DNA from: Anaerolineales bacterium | Lineage (GTDB): Bacteria > Chloroflexota > Anaerolineae > Anaerolineales > Villigracilaceae | Assembly (NCBI GenBank): GCA_030018695.1 | Contig: JASEHI010000001.1 | Coordinates: 60,391 to 124,390 of the forward strand | Direction of reading: 5' to 3' | Length of the DNA: 64,000 nt | Position numbers and translations under genes: made by a program | The notes under the pieces: generated by a model | The model's input: the letters and a program-made list of their open reading frames with translations, nothing else | What the model was told of the DNA's origin: nothing | Database searches by the model: none | Part shown: piece by piece, positions 49,510 to 57,339 of the stretch | How the letters are laid out: each line of letters begins with the position of its first letter | How positions within the stretch are numbered: position 1 is the first letter of the stretch

Positions 49510-52125
49510 ATGTTGCATGACCGGCGTTATCGTGCATGGGCGATCGTTGGGCTGTTCCTGGTTGGGACTTGCTTAAGTATTGGGCGGCTGAACTTGAGGC
49601 CGGCTGAAGTCGTCCGCGCCGCGCCGCTGAAGCAGGCAGGCAGCCCGGCCAATCACCTGGTCATCAGCGAATTTCGCACGCGAGGGCCGAACGGGGGGAA
49701 CGATGAGTTCATCGAGATTTTCAACCCCACCGGCGATTCTATAGAAATCAGCGGTTGGATTATCAAGGGGTCAAGCAACACGGGCAACGTAAGCACACGG
49801 GCTACAATAAATTCAGGAATAACGCTTTTACCAGGTCAGCACTATCTACTAGCGCATTCCGGTTATAGCGGAGCGATCATTGCAGACCAATCCTACAGTG
49901 TTGGTATAACAAACGACGGAGGAATTGCTCTGCTCTTGCCAGACGGTATCACTCCTGTAGATCGGGTGGGGATGAGTAGCGGTTCAGCCTATAAAGAGGG
50001 AGAGACTCTTTTCCCCCTCCCTTCCGATACAAACCAGAGTTATGAGCGCAAACCCGGCGGGACGGCAGGCAGTTGCTACGACACCGATAACAACGTCTCC
50101 GATTTCGCCCTAATTTCCCCCAGCGAGCCGCAGAACATGGACAGTTCGCTGATGGTCTGCGCAGGCGCTGCCACGGCCACTCCCACCTCGACCAATACTG
50201 CTACACCCACCTCGACCAATACTGCTACACCCACGCCGACTAAGACCGCCACAGCCACGCCGTTTGCACCCCCTCACCTGGTCATCAGTGAATTCCGCAC
50301 GCGAGGGCCGAACGGGGGGAACGATGAGTTCATCGAGATTTTCAACCCCACCGGCGATTCTATAGAAATCAGCGGTTGGATTATCAAGGGGTCAAGCAAC
50401 ACGGGCAACGTAAGCACACGGGCTACAATAAATTCAGGAATAACGCTTTTACCAGGTCAGCACTATCTACTAGCGCATTCCGGTTATAGCGGAGCGATCA
50501 TTGCAGACCAATCCTACAGTGTTGGTATAACAAACGACGGAGGAATTGCTCTGCTCTTGCCAGACGGTATCACTCCTGTAGATCGGGTGGGGATGAGTAG
50601 CGGTTCAGCCTATAAAGAGGGAGAGACTCTTTTCCCCCTCCCTTCCGATACAAACCAGAGTTATGAGCGCAAACCCGGCGGGACGGCAGGCAGTTGCTAC
50701 GACACCGATAACAACGTCTCCGATTTCGCCCTAATTTCCCCCAGCGAGCCGCAGAACATGGACAGTTCGCTGACAGTCTGTGCAGGCGCTGCCACGGCCA
50801 CCCCCACCTCGACCAATACTGCTACGCTCACAGCGACCAATTCCACCACAGCCACGCCGACTAAGACCTATGCGCCAACTTCAACCCGAACCCCCACCCC
50901 GACGACTGTTCCGTCTCTCGCTGTGCTGATTAACGAGGTGGCCTGGGCGGGTACTCAAGCAGATTCCAACGATGAATGGATCGAACTCTACAACCCGGGC
51001 GCGCAGGCCATTAGCTTGACCGGCTGGAAACTGGTCGCCTTGGATGGCAGCCCGGAGATCATCCTCAGCGGGCAGATCGCGGCAGGCGGCTATTACCTGC
51101 TGGAACGCACCGATGACAACACCGTCTCGGATGTGCCTGCCAGTTTGATCTACGGCGGGGCGCTATCGAACGACGGCGAGGTGCTGAAACTGCTGGACCC
51201 CAATGAAAGCGTGGTGGATACCGCCAACCTGGACGGCGGCTCATGGCCGGCGGGCAGCGGCTCGCCCAATTACGCCAGCATGGAGCGGCGCGGCGTGCTG
51301 CCGGATAGTGCAACGGCCTGGATCACCAACACCGGCGCGGTCGCCAACGGGCGCGATGCCGCCGGAAACGCCATCAAAGGAACGCCGGGGCAGCCTAACT
51401 GGGCTTACTCGGTCACGCCCACCGTCATCAGCACCCCGACCCGCACGCCGACGCGAACTCCCACGCCGACGCGAACCCCCACTCCGACCAAGACACCAGT
51501 GCCAGGAAATATCGTCATCAACGAGTTCCTGCCGCGCCCGCGCAGCGATTGGAACGGCGACGGCCTGTCCAACGTTTACGACGAGTATATCGAGATCATG
51601 AACGTTGGGACTGAGGCGGTCAATCTGAAAAACTGGAAACTGGACGATGATCTCGGCGGCTCCAGCGCGTACACTTTGCCGGACATCACCTTAGAACCGC
51701 GCGCCATCACCCGTTTCTTCCGCTCCAATTCTGGCATACTCCTCGGCGACGGCGGCGATGCGGTGCGTTTGCTAAAGCCGGGCGGACAGACGGCGGATAT
51801 TTACACTTACCCGGTCGTGGAAAAGGCGGACATTGCCTGGTGTCGCCTGCCGGACGGGAACGGGGCCTGGACCTTTGCCTGCCGCCCGACCCCGGGCCGG
51901 CCCAACGCCCGGGCCGAATCCGGCTACCTCACCCCGACGCCGTCCAGCGGGACGGGAGGGCGGAACGCGCCGGCTGTTTGCCCGCTGGCCGATACCCTCC
52001 CGCAGGGTATCCTTCAGGCCGAATGTGGAGACGGGCGACCAGAGATATGGAATTGGGGTTTGTGGGGGGAAGGCGAAGAACGTTGGCTGGAAAACCGGTT
52101 CAAATGGGGGTTGTTTATCCAGTAA
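49510..52125 (+). CDS. Multi-LTD secreted surface protein with stalk repeats
   Basis: An 871-residue secreted protein. After a signal peptide (IVGLFLVGTCLSIGRLNL) come four lamin-tail domains, each with the INE/ISEF start and N-D-E-(F/W)-I-E-(I/L): HLVISEFRTRGPNGGNDEFIEIFNPTGD (twice, almost identical), AVLINEVAWAGTQADSNDEWIELYNPG and NIVINEFLPRPRSDWNGDGL. They are joined by Thr/Pro linkers (TPTSTNTATPTPTKTATATP). LTDs are often on extracellular nucleases or adhesins; no catalytic domain is present. It may be a cell-surface or matrix protein. Confidence 0.8.
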   Translation: MLHDRRYRAWAIVGLFLVGTCLSIGRLNLRPAEVVRAAPLKQAGSPANHLVISEFRTRGPNGGNDEFIEIFNPTGDSIEISGWIIKGSSNTGNVSTRATINSGITLLPGQHYLLAHSGYSGAIIADQSYSVGITNDGGIALLLPDGITPVDRVGMSSGSAYKEGETLFPLPSDTNQSYERKPGGTAGSCYDTDNNVSDFALISPSEPQNMDSSLMVCAGAATATPTSTNTATPTSTNTATPTPTKTATATPFAPPHLVISEFRTRGPNGGNDEFIEIFNPTGDSIEISGWIIKGSSNTGNVSTRATINSGITLLPGQHYLLAHSGYSGAIIADQSYSVGITNDGGIALLLPDGITPVDRVGMSSGSAYKEGETLFPLPSDTNQSYERKPGGTAGSCYDTDNNVSDFALISPSEPQNMDSSLTVCAGAATATPTSTNTATLTATNSTTATPTKTYAPTSTRTPTPTTVPSLAVLINEVAWAGTQADSNDEWIELYNPGAQAISLTGWKLVALDGSPEIILSGQIAAGGYYLLERTDDNTVSDVPASLIYGGALSNDGEVLKLLDPNESVVDTANLDGGSWPAGSGSPNYASMERRGVLPDSATAWITNTGAVANGRDAAGNAIKGTPGQPNWAYSVTPTVISTPTRTPTRTPTPTRTPTPTKTPVPGNIVINEFLPRPRSDWNGDGLSNVYDEYIEIMNVGTEAVNLKNWKLDDDLGGSSAYTLPDITLEPRAITRFFRSNSGILLGDGGDAVRLLKPGGQTADIYTYPVVEKADIAWCRLPDGNGAWTFACRPTPGRPNARAESGYLTPTPSSGTGGRNAPAVCPLADTLPQGILQAECGDGRPEIWNWGLWGEGEERWLENRFKWGLFIQ
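49654..50206 (+). repeat. LTD internal duplication, copy 1
   Basis: A 553-bp segment is repeated at 50275-50827 with an offset of 621 bp and only a handful of substitutions (for example AGCGAATTT against AGTGAATTC), including the third codon positions. This indicates a recent duplication or ongoing gene conversion. Confidence 0.9.
50275..50827 (+). repeat. LTD internal duplication, copy 2
   Basis: Near-identical partner of 49654-50206; differences cluster at both edges (GACAGTCTGT against GATGGTCTGC near the right edge). Confidence 0.9.
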
Positions 52126-52131
52126 AAAGTA

Positions 52132-52185
52132 GAGCGAAATTTATTTCGCTCCCAGTAAAGAAGAGAGCGAAATTAATTTCGCTCT
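52132..52185. repeat. Paired GAGCGAAAT palindromes
   Basis: GAGCGAAATTTATTTCGCTC (52132-52151) and AGAGCGAAATTAATTTCGCT (52164-52185). They lie between converging genes and could terminate both. A single copy of the second type is at 47021. Confidence 0.75.
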
Positions 52186-52190
52186 ACAGT

Positions 52191-52856
52191 TCAATCGGAA
52201 GCTGCGCGCGCCACTTCATCCGGGGCGAAGATGACCTCCTCCTTGCCGGTCAATTTCTCCTGAACTTTAACGGCGATCAGGCTCAAGTGGCCGGGGTGGG
52301 CGACGTAATCCACCTCGTCGGAGGGAACGGTCAGCACCGGGCAAAGGGTGAAGTTTTCTATCCAGGATTCGTACAGGTTGTTCAAGCTGGCCAGGTAATC
52401 GGTCGGGATGCTGCGCTCGTAATCCCGTCCACGCCGGGAGATGCGTTGAACCAGGGTAGGGACGGATGAGCGCAGGTAAATGACCAGGTCGGGCGGGGGA
52501 AGGAACTCGATCAGGGTGCGGTAGAGTTCCCGGTAGGTATCGTAATCGCGCTGGCGGATGTGCCCCTGCAAGAATAGGTTGTGAGCGAATATCTCGGCGT
52601 CCTCATAAACGGAGCGGTCTTGGATGACCGAGGACGGGTAAAGCGCCAATTGATGGTGGGCGCGCAGGCGATGGGTCAGGAAGAATATTTGCGAATGAAA
52701 AGCCCAGGCTTGCATGTCGCGGTAAAAGTCGGCCAGGTAGGGGTTCTCGGCGACCGGCTCGAAGAAAGGAGTCCAGCCCATTTTTTGGCACAACATCTCG
52801 ACCAACGTGGATTTGCCCACGCCGATATTCCCGGCAACGGCGACGAATTTTTTCAT
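52191..52856 (-). CDS. Deoxynucleoside kinase 2
   Basis: A 221-residue dNK: P-loop KFVAVAGNIGVGKSTLVEMLCQ, FFEPVAENPYLADFYRDM, the IQDRSVYEDAEIF motif (DRS) and the lid RISRRGRDYERSIPTDYLASLNNLYESWI. It belongs to the same family as the protein at 47061 but is clearly divergent, probably with a different nucleoside preference. It overlaps the DsbA-like gene at 52853 by 4 bp, an unrelated partner. Confidence 0.9.
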   Translation of the reverse strand: MKKFVAVAGNIGVGKSTLVEMLCQKMGWTPFFEPVAENPYLADFYRDMQAWAFHSQIFFLTHRLRAHHQLALYPSSVIQDRSVYEDAEIFAHNLFLQGHIRQRDYDTYRELYRTLIEFLPPPDLVIYLRSSVPTLVQRISRRGRDYERSIPTDYLASLNNLYESWIENFTLCPVLTVPSDEVDYVAHPGHLSLIAVKVQEKLTGKEEVIFAPDEVARAASD

Positions 52857-53545
52857 GGAATTTCCCCCGCCAGTTCCTTGTCAATGACCTGTTTGAACAC
52901 CTCGTAAGGTTGTGCGCCGACGATGGGGATGCCGTTGATGAAGAACGTCGGCGTCGAGCGGACACCCAGGTTCACCGCATAGTTGTAATCTGCCATCACT
53001 TCGGATTCATAGCGCCGGTCTGTCAGGCATTTGGCGAAGGCTTGCGTGTCCAGCCCGAGTTCGACTGCATATTGCTGGTAGCCAGCTGTGGTCAGATCGT
53101 ACTTCATGCTGAAGAGAGCCCTGTGGAAAGGCCAATAGGCGCCTTGCGCGCCGGCGCAATCAGCAGCTTCTGCGGCGGGGGCAGCGCCTGGATGGATGCT
53201 AATCAGCGGAAAATCACGGTAGACGAAGCGGACCTGGCCCGGATAGTTGGCCAGCAACCGGTCCAAGACCTCATCGTGCCACTTTTTGCAGTAGGAACAC
53301 TGATAATCGCTGAACTCGATGATCGTAATCGGGGCGTTATCTGGACCCAGGCTGGGATCGTCATCCACCGGCACGTCGTAGCGCCTGACTTGCGCGGTCG
53401 GTGTGGCAAGGGTGGCAGGCGCGGCGTCTGCAACAGATGTACGTCCCCAGATCAGGTAACCGGAGCCTATCCCGAGGACGAAAATCACGGGCAATAGTAA
53501 ACTGTAAATAAAGGGGCACTGAAAGAAGGGAGTGGAATTCTGCAT
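52853..53545 (-). CDS. DsbA-like thiol oxidoreductase 2
   Basis: A 230-residue protein with an N-terminal membrane anchor (FIYSLLLPVIFVLGIGSGYLIWG), a linker with VRRYDVPVDDDPSLGPDNAPITIIEFSDYQCSYCKKWHDEVL bearing the CSYC active site, and the cis-Pro loop VRSTPTFFINGIPIVG. Related in layout to the protein at 15908 but with a different active-site dipeptide (SY against PY). Located outside the membrane; probably part of general oxidative folding in this organism. Confidence 0.88.
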   Translation of the reverse strand: MQNSTPFFQCPFIYSLLLPVIFVLGIGSGYLIWGRTSVADAAPATLATPTAQVRRYDVPVDDDPSLGPDNAPITIIEFSDYQCSYCKKWHDEVLDRLLANYPGQVRFVYRDFPLISIHPGAAPAAEAADCAGAQGAYWPFHRALFSMKYDLTTAGYQQYAVELGLDTQAFAKCLTDRRYESEVMADYNYAVNLGVRSTPTFFINGIPIVGAQPYEVFKQVIDKELAGEIP

Positions 53546-53559
53546 GGCGGGATTATATC

Positions 53560-53592
53560 ATCCCCGGAGGGGATATCATCCCCGCAGGGGGT
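53560..53592. repeat. Paired ATCCCC palindromes
   Basis: ATCCCCGGAGGGGAT (53560-53574) and ATCCCCGCAGGGGGT (53578-53592), a compact hairpin doublet between plsY and the DsbA-like gene. Confidence 0.65.
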
Positions 53593-53593
53593 A

Positions 53594-54244
53594 TCATCTC
53601 TGTTTTTGTTCGCGATCCAGCCACAGCTCGCGGTACTCGCGGTTCCAGTCAATGGTAAAGCGAAAAGCGATCACCAGCCCCGTCGCCGCGGCAACCCAGA
53701 CGACCGGGCTGCCAAAGCCAAGCAGCCAGAAGGCTGGGGCGATCAACAAACCGGTCAGCACACTGGCGCGGGCGCTATGGCGGATGATCAGCACCAGCGC
53801 CACCAAAATGCCCAGACCGATGACGAAGGCAAGTGGATTGGCCGCCAGAATAGCCCCGCCCGCACTGGCATTGCCCATCCCGCCGCGGAAACCGGCGAAG
53901 ACCGGCCAGCAGTGCCCGACGACGACCAGCGCGGCGGTGAGGGGCGCGACCCAGGGCATGTAGGACAAAATTCCATTTTGTCCCCCTGCGTGCAATGCCA
54001 GCCAGGTGGGTAGAAAACCCTTGGCGATATCCAGAACTAAGACGAGCGCGCCCCAGCCGAACCCGGCCTGGCGGATGGTGTTGGTGGTCGTGGCGTGACC
54101 GGAGCCGGCGTCGCGCACATCCACGCCCTTCGCCAGGCGCGTGATCCAGACGGCGAAAGGCAGCGAGCCGCACAGGTAGCCGAGCATGCCGAAGCCGAGG
54201 GTGGTGAGCAGGGGGAGGAGCAATACGTTCAATTTACCGCCCAA
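53594..54244 (-). CDS. plsY: Glycerol-3-phosphate acyltransferase PlsY
   Basis: A 216-residue membrane enzyme that acylates glycerol 3-phosphate from acyl-phosphate. LGYLCGSLPFAVWITRLAKGVDVRDAGSGHATTTNTIRQAGFGWG holds motif 1 (with G-S-x-P and G-S-G-x-x-x-x-N-like), FLPTWLALHAGG the next loop, and VVGHCWPVFAGFRGGMGNASAGGAIL motif 2-like with G-H-x-(W/F)-P-x-F. The usual GGKGVAT is here GGMGNAS, a noteworthy change. The TTG at 54244 or an internal start may be used. Confidence 0.8.
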   Translation of the reverse strand: MGGKLNVLLLPLLTTLGFGMLGYLCGSLPFAVWITRLAKGVDVRDAGSGHATTTNTIRQAGFGWGALVLVLDIAKGFLPTWLALHAGGQNGILSYMPWVAPLTAALVVVGHCWPVFAGFRGGMGNASAGGAILAANPLAFVIGLGILVALVLIIRHSARASVLTGLLIAPAFWLLGFGSPVVWVAAATGLVIAFRFTIDWNREYRELWLDREQKQR

Positions 54245-54259
54245 GTTAGGCGCAGTTCT

Positions 54260-54619
54260 TCATCCAGAAGAATAACCGTAATCATCAAGAACGTTCTTCA
54301 ATTGATTGACAAGTTTTGGCAAATCCTCCTGTACTGTTCTCCATACCACAGGCAAGTTCACACCGAAGTACTCGTGAATGAGCTTGTCCCTCGTGCCTGC
54401 TACCTCTCGCCAGGGTATCTCTGGATAGGTGTCTCGCAAATCTTTGGGAATATTCTTTGTTGCTTCGCCAATGACTTCTATGGCCCGGATAACAGCATAG
54501 ATCGTTCTTTCATCCTCTGTAAATTCTTCAAAGCCCATTCCCTTTACAAACCGTAATGCCTTTTCTGCGTTCTCCAACATATCCCGAATGTAATCCAGGT
54601 GCACACGCTGATGGCTCAT
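54260..54619 (-). CDS. HepT-like (DUF86) toxin
   Basis: A 119-residue helical HEPN-domain protein. The active site [12 protein letters not shown] matches the R-x4-6-H motif of HEPN RNases. Upstream features [48 protein letters not shown] are typical of DUF86/HepT. It is paired by a 4-bp overlap with the MntA-like gene 54616. In known pairs the nucleotidyltransferase modifies the Tyr near the RxxxH motif to silence HepT; that Tyr (HEY) is present. Confidence 0.9.
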   Translation of the reverse strand: MSHQRVHLDYIRDMLENAEKALRFVKGMGFEEFTEDERTIYAVIRAIEVIGEATKNIPKDLRDTYPEIPWREVAGTRDKLIHEYFGVNLPVVWRTVQEDLPKLVNQLKNVLDDYGYSSG

Positions 54620-54930
54620 ATTGGCCGGGCCTCTTCCAAGATGAATTTTCCGATGAACGGTTTCAAACTATCCTTCATCACCAAATCCACTTTCATGCCC
54701 AAAGCGTCGCTCAATTGGTTTTCCAACGCCACGAAGCTGAACAGCGAGGGGATTTCGTCAAAGGTCACCAGCAAATCCAAGTCGCTATTTTCTTTTTCTT
54801 CCCCGCGCACAAATGAACCAAACACTTCCAGCGTGCGGACATGATGCTGCTCTCGCAGCGTTGGGAGCTGGTTCCTGATCTTTGCCAAAAGCTCGTCGAG
54901 ATTTCTGGATGGTTTGTTCATACCGCTCAT
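54616..54930 (-). CDS. MntA-like minimal nucleotidyltransferase antitoxin
   Basis: A protein of 101-104 residues (start 54930 or 54921). [29 protein letters not shown] contains GSFxRG and SDLDLLV, the complete minimal nucleotidyltransferase motif. [25 protein letters not shown] gives the third acidic residue and the end. It partners HepT at 54260 and is expected to AMPylate the toxin. Confidence 0.9.
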   Translation of the reverse strand: MSGMNKPSRNLDELLAKIRNQLPTLREQHHVRTLEVFGSFVRGEEKENSDLDLLVTFDEIPSLFSFVALENQLSDALGMKVDLVMKDSLKPFIGKFILEEARPI

Positions 54931-55197
54931 TATACAGCAAGTCGCCTCATGTTCCACAGATGAACCGTTGAGCGGCAAGGTTTAGGCAGCGGCGGGACTG
55001 GCAAGACGTGCCCGTTGCGGAACATCAGGTCATGTACCGATTTCTCGGTCACGACAATTACTGATGCGACTTCATGTCGCACACACTGAGGTTAATCGGT
55101 AGCCCGTTTTTCGAGTAAAACTCATGTTTTTGAGCCTATGACGAAACAGAACAAATCCTAAGAAAGTAAGAGGATTTCCTAAGATGGAGGGGGAGGG
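54931..55197. other. Gene-free stretch
   Basis: I see no ORF, recognisable RNA or clear repeat; it has short inverted words such as ATGCGACTTCATGTCGCAC (55069-55087) only. Confidence 0.4.
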
Positions 55198-55300
55198 TCA
55201 TGGGCTAGTAATATTACCCTGCGCATCGGTTTTAATTATCCATAAATCAACTCCGCCATATCCGTCAGCAGAGAGATACATTCCGCTGACTATGGCTTGG
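55198..55300 (-). pseudogene. C-terminal fragment of a W-I-K-T repeat-type protein
   Basis: On the minus strand one frame reads AIVSGMYLSADGYGGVDLWI and then IKTDAQGNITSP with a stop. DLWIIKTDAQGN is a typical motif of repetitive secreted beta-propeller-like proteins. No N-terminal part is present, and the fragment is joined to the truncated alkD-like ORF. It is probably a leftover of a deletion. Confidence 0.4.
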
Positions 55301-55721
55301 ACTTTTGACAAAATTTGACAAAAAATGAGAACTGCGGCAAACTGAGTGCATGAACGAAGCATCCCAATTGTCGCAGTTCTGGCAACAAGTTTACCAGAAC
55401 TTTAACAAACGAGCCGATGCTTCCAAGGATTTGGTGGATGCCCTGACCGAGCTCCTCGATTTCGGCCTCGCCCAGGCTTTGAAAGGCAGGCTTGTGCGCG
55501 GCAATGATTTCATAGGCCGTCCAGCGCTGGCCGAAGGTTTTGAAGAGTTCTCGCGCCACGCCCAGAACAAATTCCGGCGCGGCCTTTTTGAGCAGCTGCG
55601 AATATTTACGGCGGACGGCGCGTTCGTTGGGAGTATTCTGCAATGGCAGGGAGCGCAGTTCGGCGTCCATGGCAGTAGCGAGGTTTTTGGCATCCAATTC
55701 GGATTGTCCCATGCGGATCAC
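55290..55721 (-). pseudogene. 3'-truncated DNA alkylation repair (AlkD-like) gene
   Basis: The first about 100 residues look like the HEAT-repeat AlkD family: NERAVRRKYSQLLKKAAPEFVLGVARELFKTFGQRWTAYEIIAAHKPAFQSLGEAEIEELGQGI. After QILGSIGSF the family sequence ends and unrelated residues follow until a stop. Functional AlkD-like proteins have about 220 residues, so half of the fold and the DNA-binding core are missing. The truncation point falls next to the fragment at 55198-55300, consistent with a deletion fusing two genes. Confidence 0.6.
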
Positions 55722-55722
55722 C

Positions 55723-55917
55723 TCAACCGATGATCTCTTTCACCCGCCCAACCTCCCCGCTCAACAGACGTACCTTGATGCCGTGCGGGTGCGTCGCCGA
55801 GCTAGTCAGGATTTCCTTGACGATGCCTTCGGTCAGTTTGCCAGAAGGCTGGTCTTTCTTCAAGACGATGCGGACGCGGAGGCCGGGTTTGATGTTGGCG
55901 CGATTATTGCCATTCAT
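55723..55917 (-). CDS. YwbE-family protein
   Basis: A 64-residue protein, MNGNNRANIKPGLRVRIVLKKDQPSGKLTEGIVKEILTSSATHPHGIKVRLLSGEVGRVKEI, which matches the complete small YwbE family (DUF2196): V-x-I-V-L-K-x-D-Q-x-(S/T)-G, T-x-G-x-V-x-x-I-L-T and HPHGIKVRL. Function unknown. It is 1-2 bp from the alkD-like ORF downstream, so the two were probably co-expressed. Confidence 0.9.
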   Translation of the reverse strand: MNGNNRANIKPGLRVRIVLKKDQPSGKLTEGIVKEILTSSATHPHGIKVRLLSGEVGRVKEIIG

Positions 55918-55977
55918 AGGGGAGACCTTCGGTCAATTTCGTGACAGGGTTAGAGATCATGTCACGACAAATCAAGC

Positions 55978-56172
55978 CTATTCCCCTGAAAGCCGCCATA
56001 AGTCGCGCACCAAGAATGTCTGAAAATCACGTATCTGTTCGCTCAGACGTTCATTGGTGAGCATTTCTGGCCTGGGATCAACATATGCCAGATCGAAATA
56101 GTCAGTCAACGCGTTGAAAGCAGTTTTATCCTGTACATTGGCCTGCAGGTCAAGGAGTGTAGTTTCAGTCAT
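55978..56172 (-). CDS. Short hypothetical protein coupled to a DNA methyltransferase
   Basis: A 64-residue ORF, MTETTLLDLQANVQDKTAFNALTDYFDLAYVDPRPEMLTNERLSEQIRDFQTFLVRDLWRLSGE. It overlaps the methyltransferase stop by 4 bp (ATGA), which argues that it is real. Its size is far below that of restriction endonucleases. It could be an accessory or control protein, or the N-terminal remnant of a lost endonuclease. No family is recognised. Confidence 0.5.
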   Translation of the reverse strand: MTETTLLDLQANVQDKTAFNALTDYFDLAYVDPRPEMLTNERLSEQIRDFQTFLVRDLWRLSGE

Positions 56173-57191
56173 CGAATGGATTTCCTCCTGCGCTCATTTT
56201 CAAGATCGTATTGTATCCACTTTTCCACCGACCAGTTCTCCGCCAGTTCTATCCTTTCAGCGGCCCAATGGCAATACTCCGGTGATATATCACATCCTTT
56301 CCACTTCCGTTCAAGTTGTTCTGCAACAACCGCTGTTGTCCCGGAGCCTAAAAATGGGTCAATCACCATGTCTCCAGGATTTGAAGAAGCCAGCACGAAT
56401 TTTCGTAACAGTTCCTCGGGCTTTTGTGTGGGGTGGTTTGTTTTTTCGTGCATCCCATTACAGGTCGTTGGGATTTCGATTACATCCCTGGGCTTTGCAC
56501 CGGCCGGATTGGGCTGCCAGATTCTACCTTTGCTATTTTCCCCATTCCCATATTGACTGGTCTCCGCTTGAGGATGTTCGGGATACTTCAAAGTATGGTC
56601 TCCGTAGGAAATGCGCACATTGTCAATATTCATCGTAAACGATTTGCTTTTCCTGAAGTGTAGAATACTCTCGTGAGACCGCCCCCAATCCAAGCCAAGA
56701 TTGGCTTTGTTCTTATAATGCCAGACCAGCCACCTGCACCCCTTGAAGAATTTCGAGGCGGGGAGCTTTATGTCCGCGAGTATTTCCGAAAAACCACAGA
56801 TATATAGTGTGCCGGTCGGTTTGAGAATGCGCGCGGCTTCCTCTATCCATTTCAATGACCAATTAACATATTGCTCCTGTGACTCAAATTCATCCCATTC
56901 CGCCTTCTTGATGTTGTAAGGGGGGTCAGCAAAAATCAAATCCACCGACGATGCTTCTAGGGAGCGCAACCACTCTATCGCATCTCCCGTCCAAATTTTC
57001 CCATTGGGATGCGAATAAAAGAGTCTGGGTGAAAGAGACTCTGACCCTTCCGCAGCAAGTTCGTGAAAAGTGCCTTTAAGCATTGGTTGACCAAAGAAAG
57101 TAGGGATTTCTTTGGTGCGCACATATTCCGCGACTGGCTCTCGGATGTTTAGGCTGTGTAACTTTTCGGACCTCGACTGCTTTTTACTCAT
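56169..57191 (-). CDS. Type II DNA methyltransferase, beta class
   Basis: A 340-residue N6-adenine or N4-cytosine methyltransferase. Motif IV DPPYN (VDLIFADPPYNIKKAEWDEFES) comes before the target-recognition region and motif I (VIDPFLGSGTTAVVAEQLERKW), which defines the beta class. TNHPTQKPEELLRKFVLASS is motif X. An N-terminal stretch of about 70 residues precedes the catalytic core. No restriction endonuclease is found next to it, so it is an orphan or the endonuclease has been lost. The recognition sequence cannot be predicted. Confidence 0.9.
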   Translation of the reverse strand: MSKKQSRSEKLHSLNIREPVAEYVRTKEIPTFFGQPMLKGTFHELAAEGSESLSPRLFYSHPNGKIWTGDAIEWLRSLEASSVDLIFADPPYNIKKAEWDEFESQEQYVNWSLKWIEEAARILKPTGTLYICGFSEILADIKLPASKFFKGCRWLVWHYKNKANLGLDWGRSHESILHFRKSKSFTMNIDNVRISYGDHTLKYPEHPQAETSQYGNGENSKGRIWQPNPAGAKPRDVIEIPTTCNGMHEKTNHPTQKPEELLRKFVLASSNPGDMVIDPFLGSGTTAVVAEQLERKWKGCDISPEYCHWAAERIELAENWSVEKWIQYDLENERRRKSIR

Positions 57192-57339
57192 CGTGAGACT
57201 CTCTTACTGCACCGAGCGACTATCAAGATTATACGGCATTCTCACCTGTCTCGGACAATCACTTCAGCAAGGGCAAGCGGGCGGGGTCTCGATACGCCTG
57301 AAGAACACGGGCTACTCGACCACCGCCCTCGCGATGAAG
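57192..57339. other. Intergenic stretch with REP-like word
   Basis: No gene. It contains GGGTCTCGATACGCCTGAAG and GGGCTACTCGACCACCG, a common REP-like word pair related to the CTCGACAGG repeat seen in dnaN. Confidence 0.45.
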
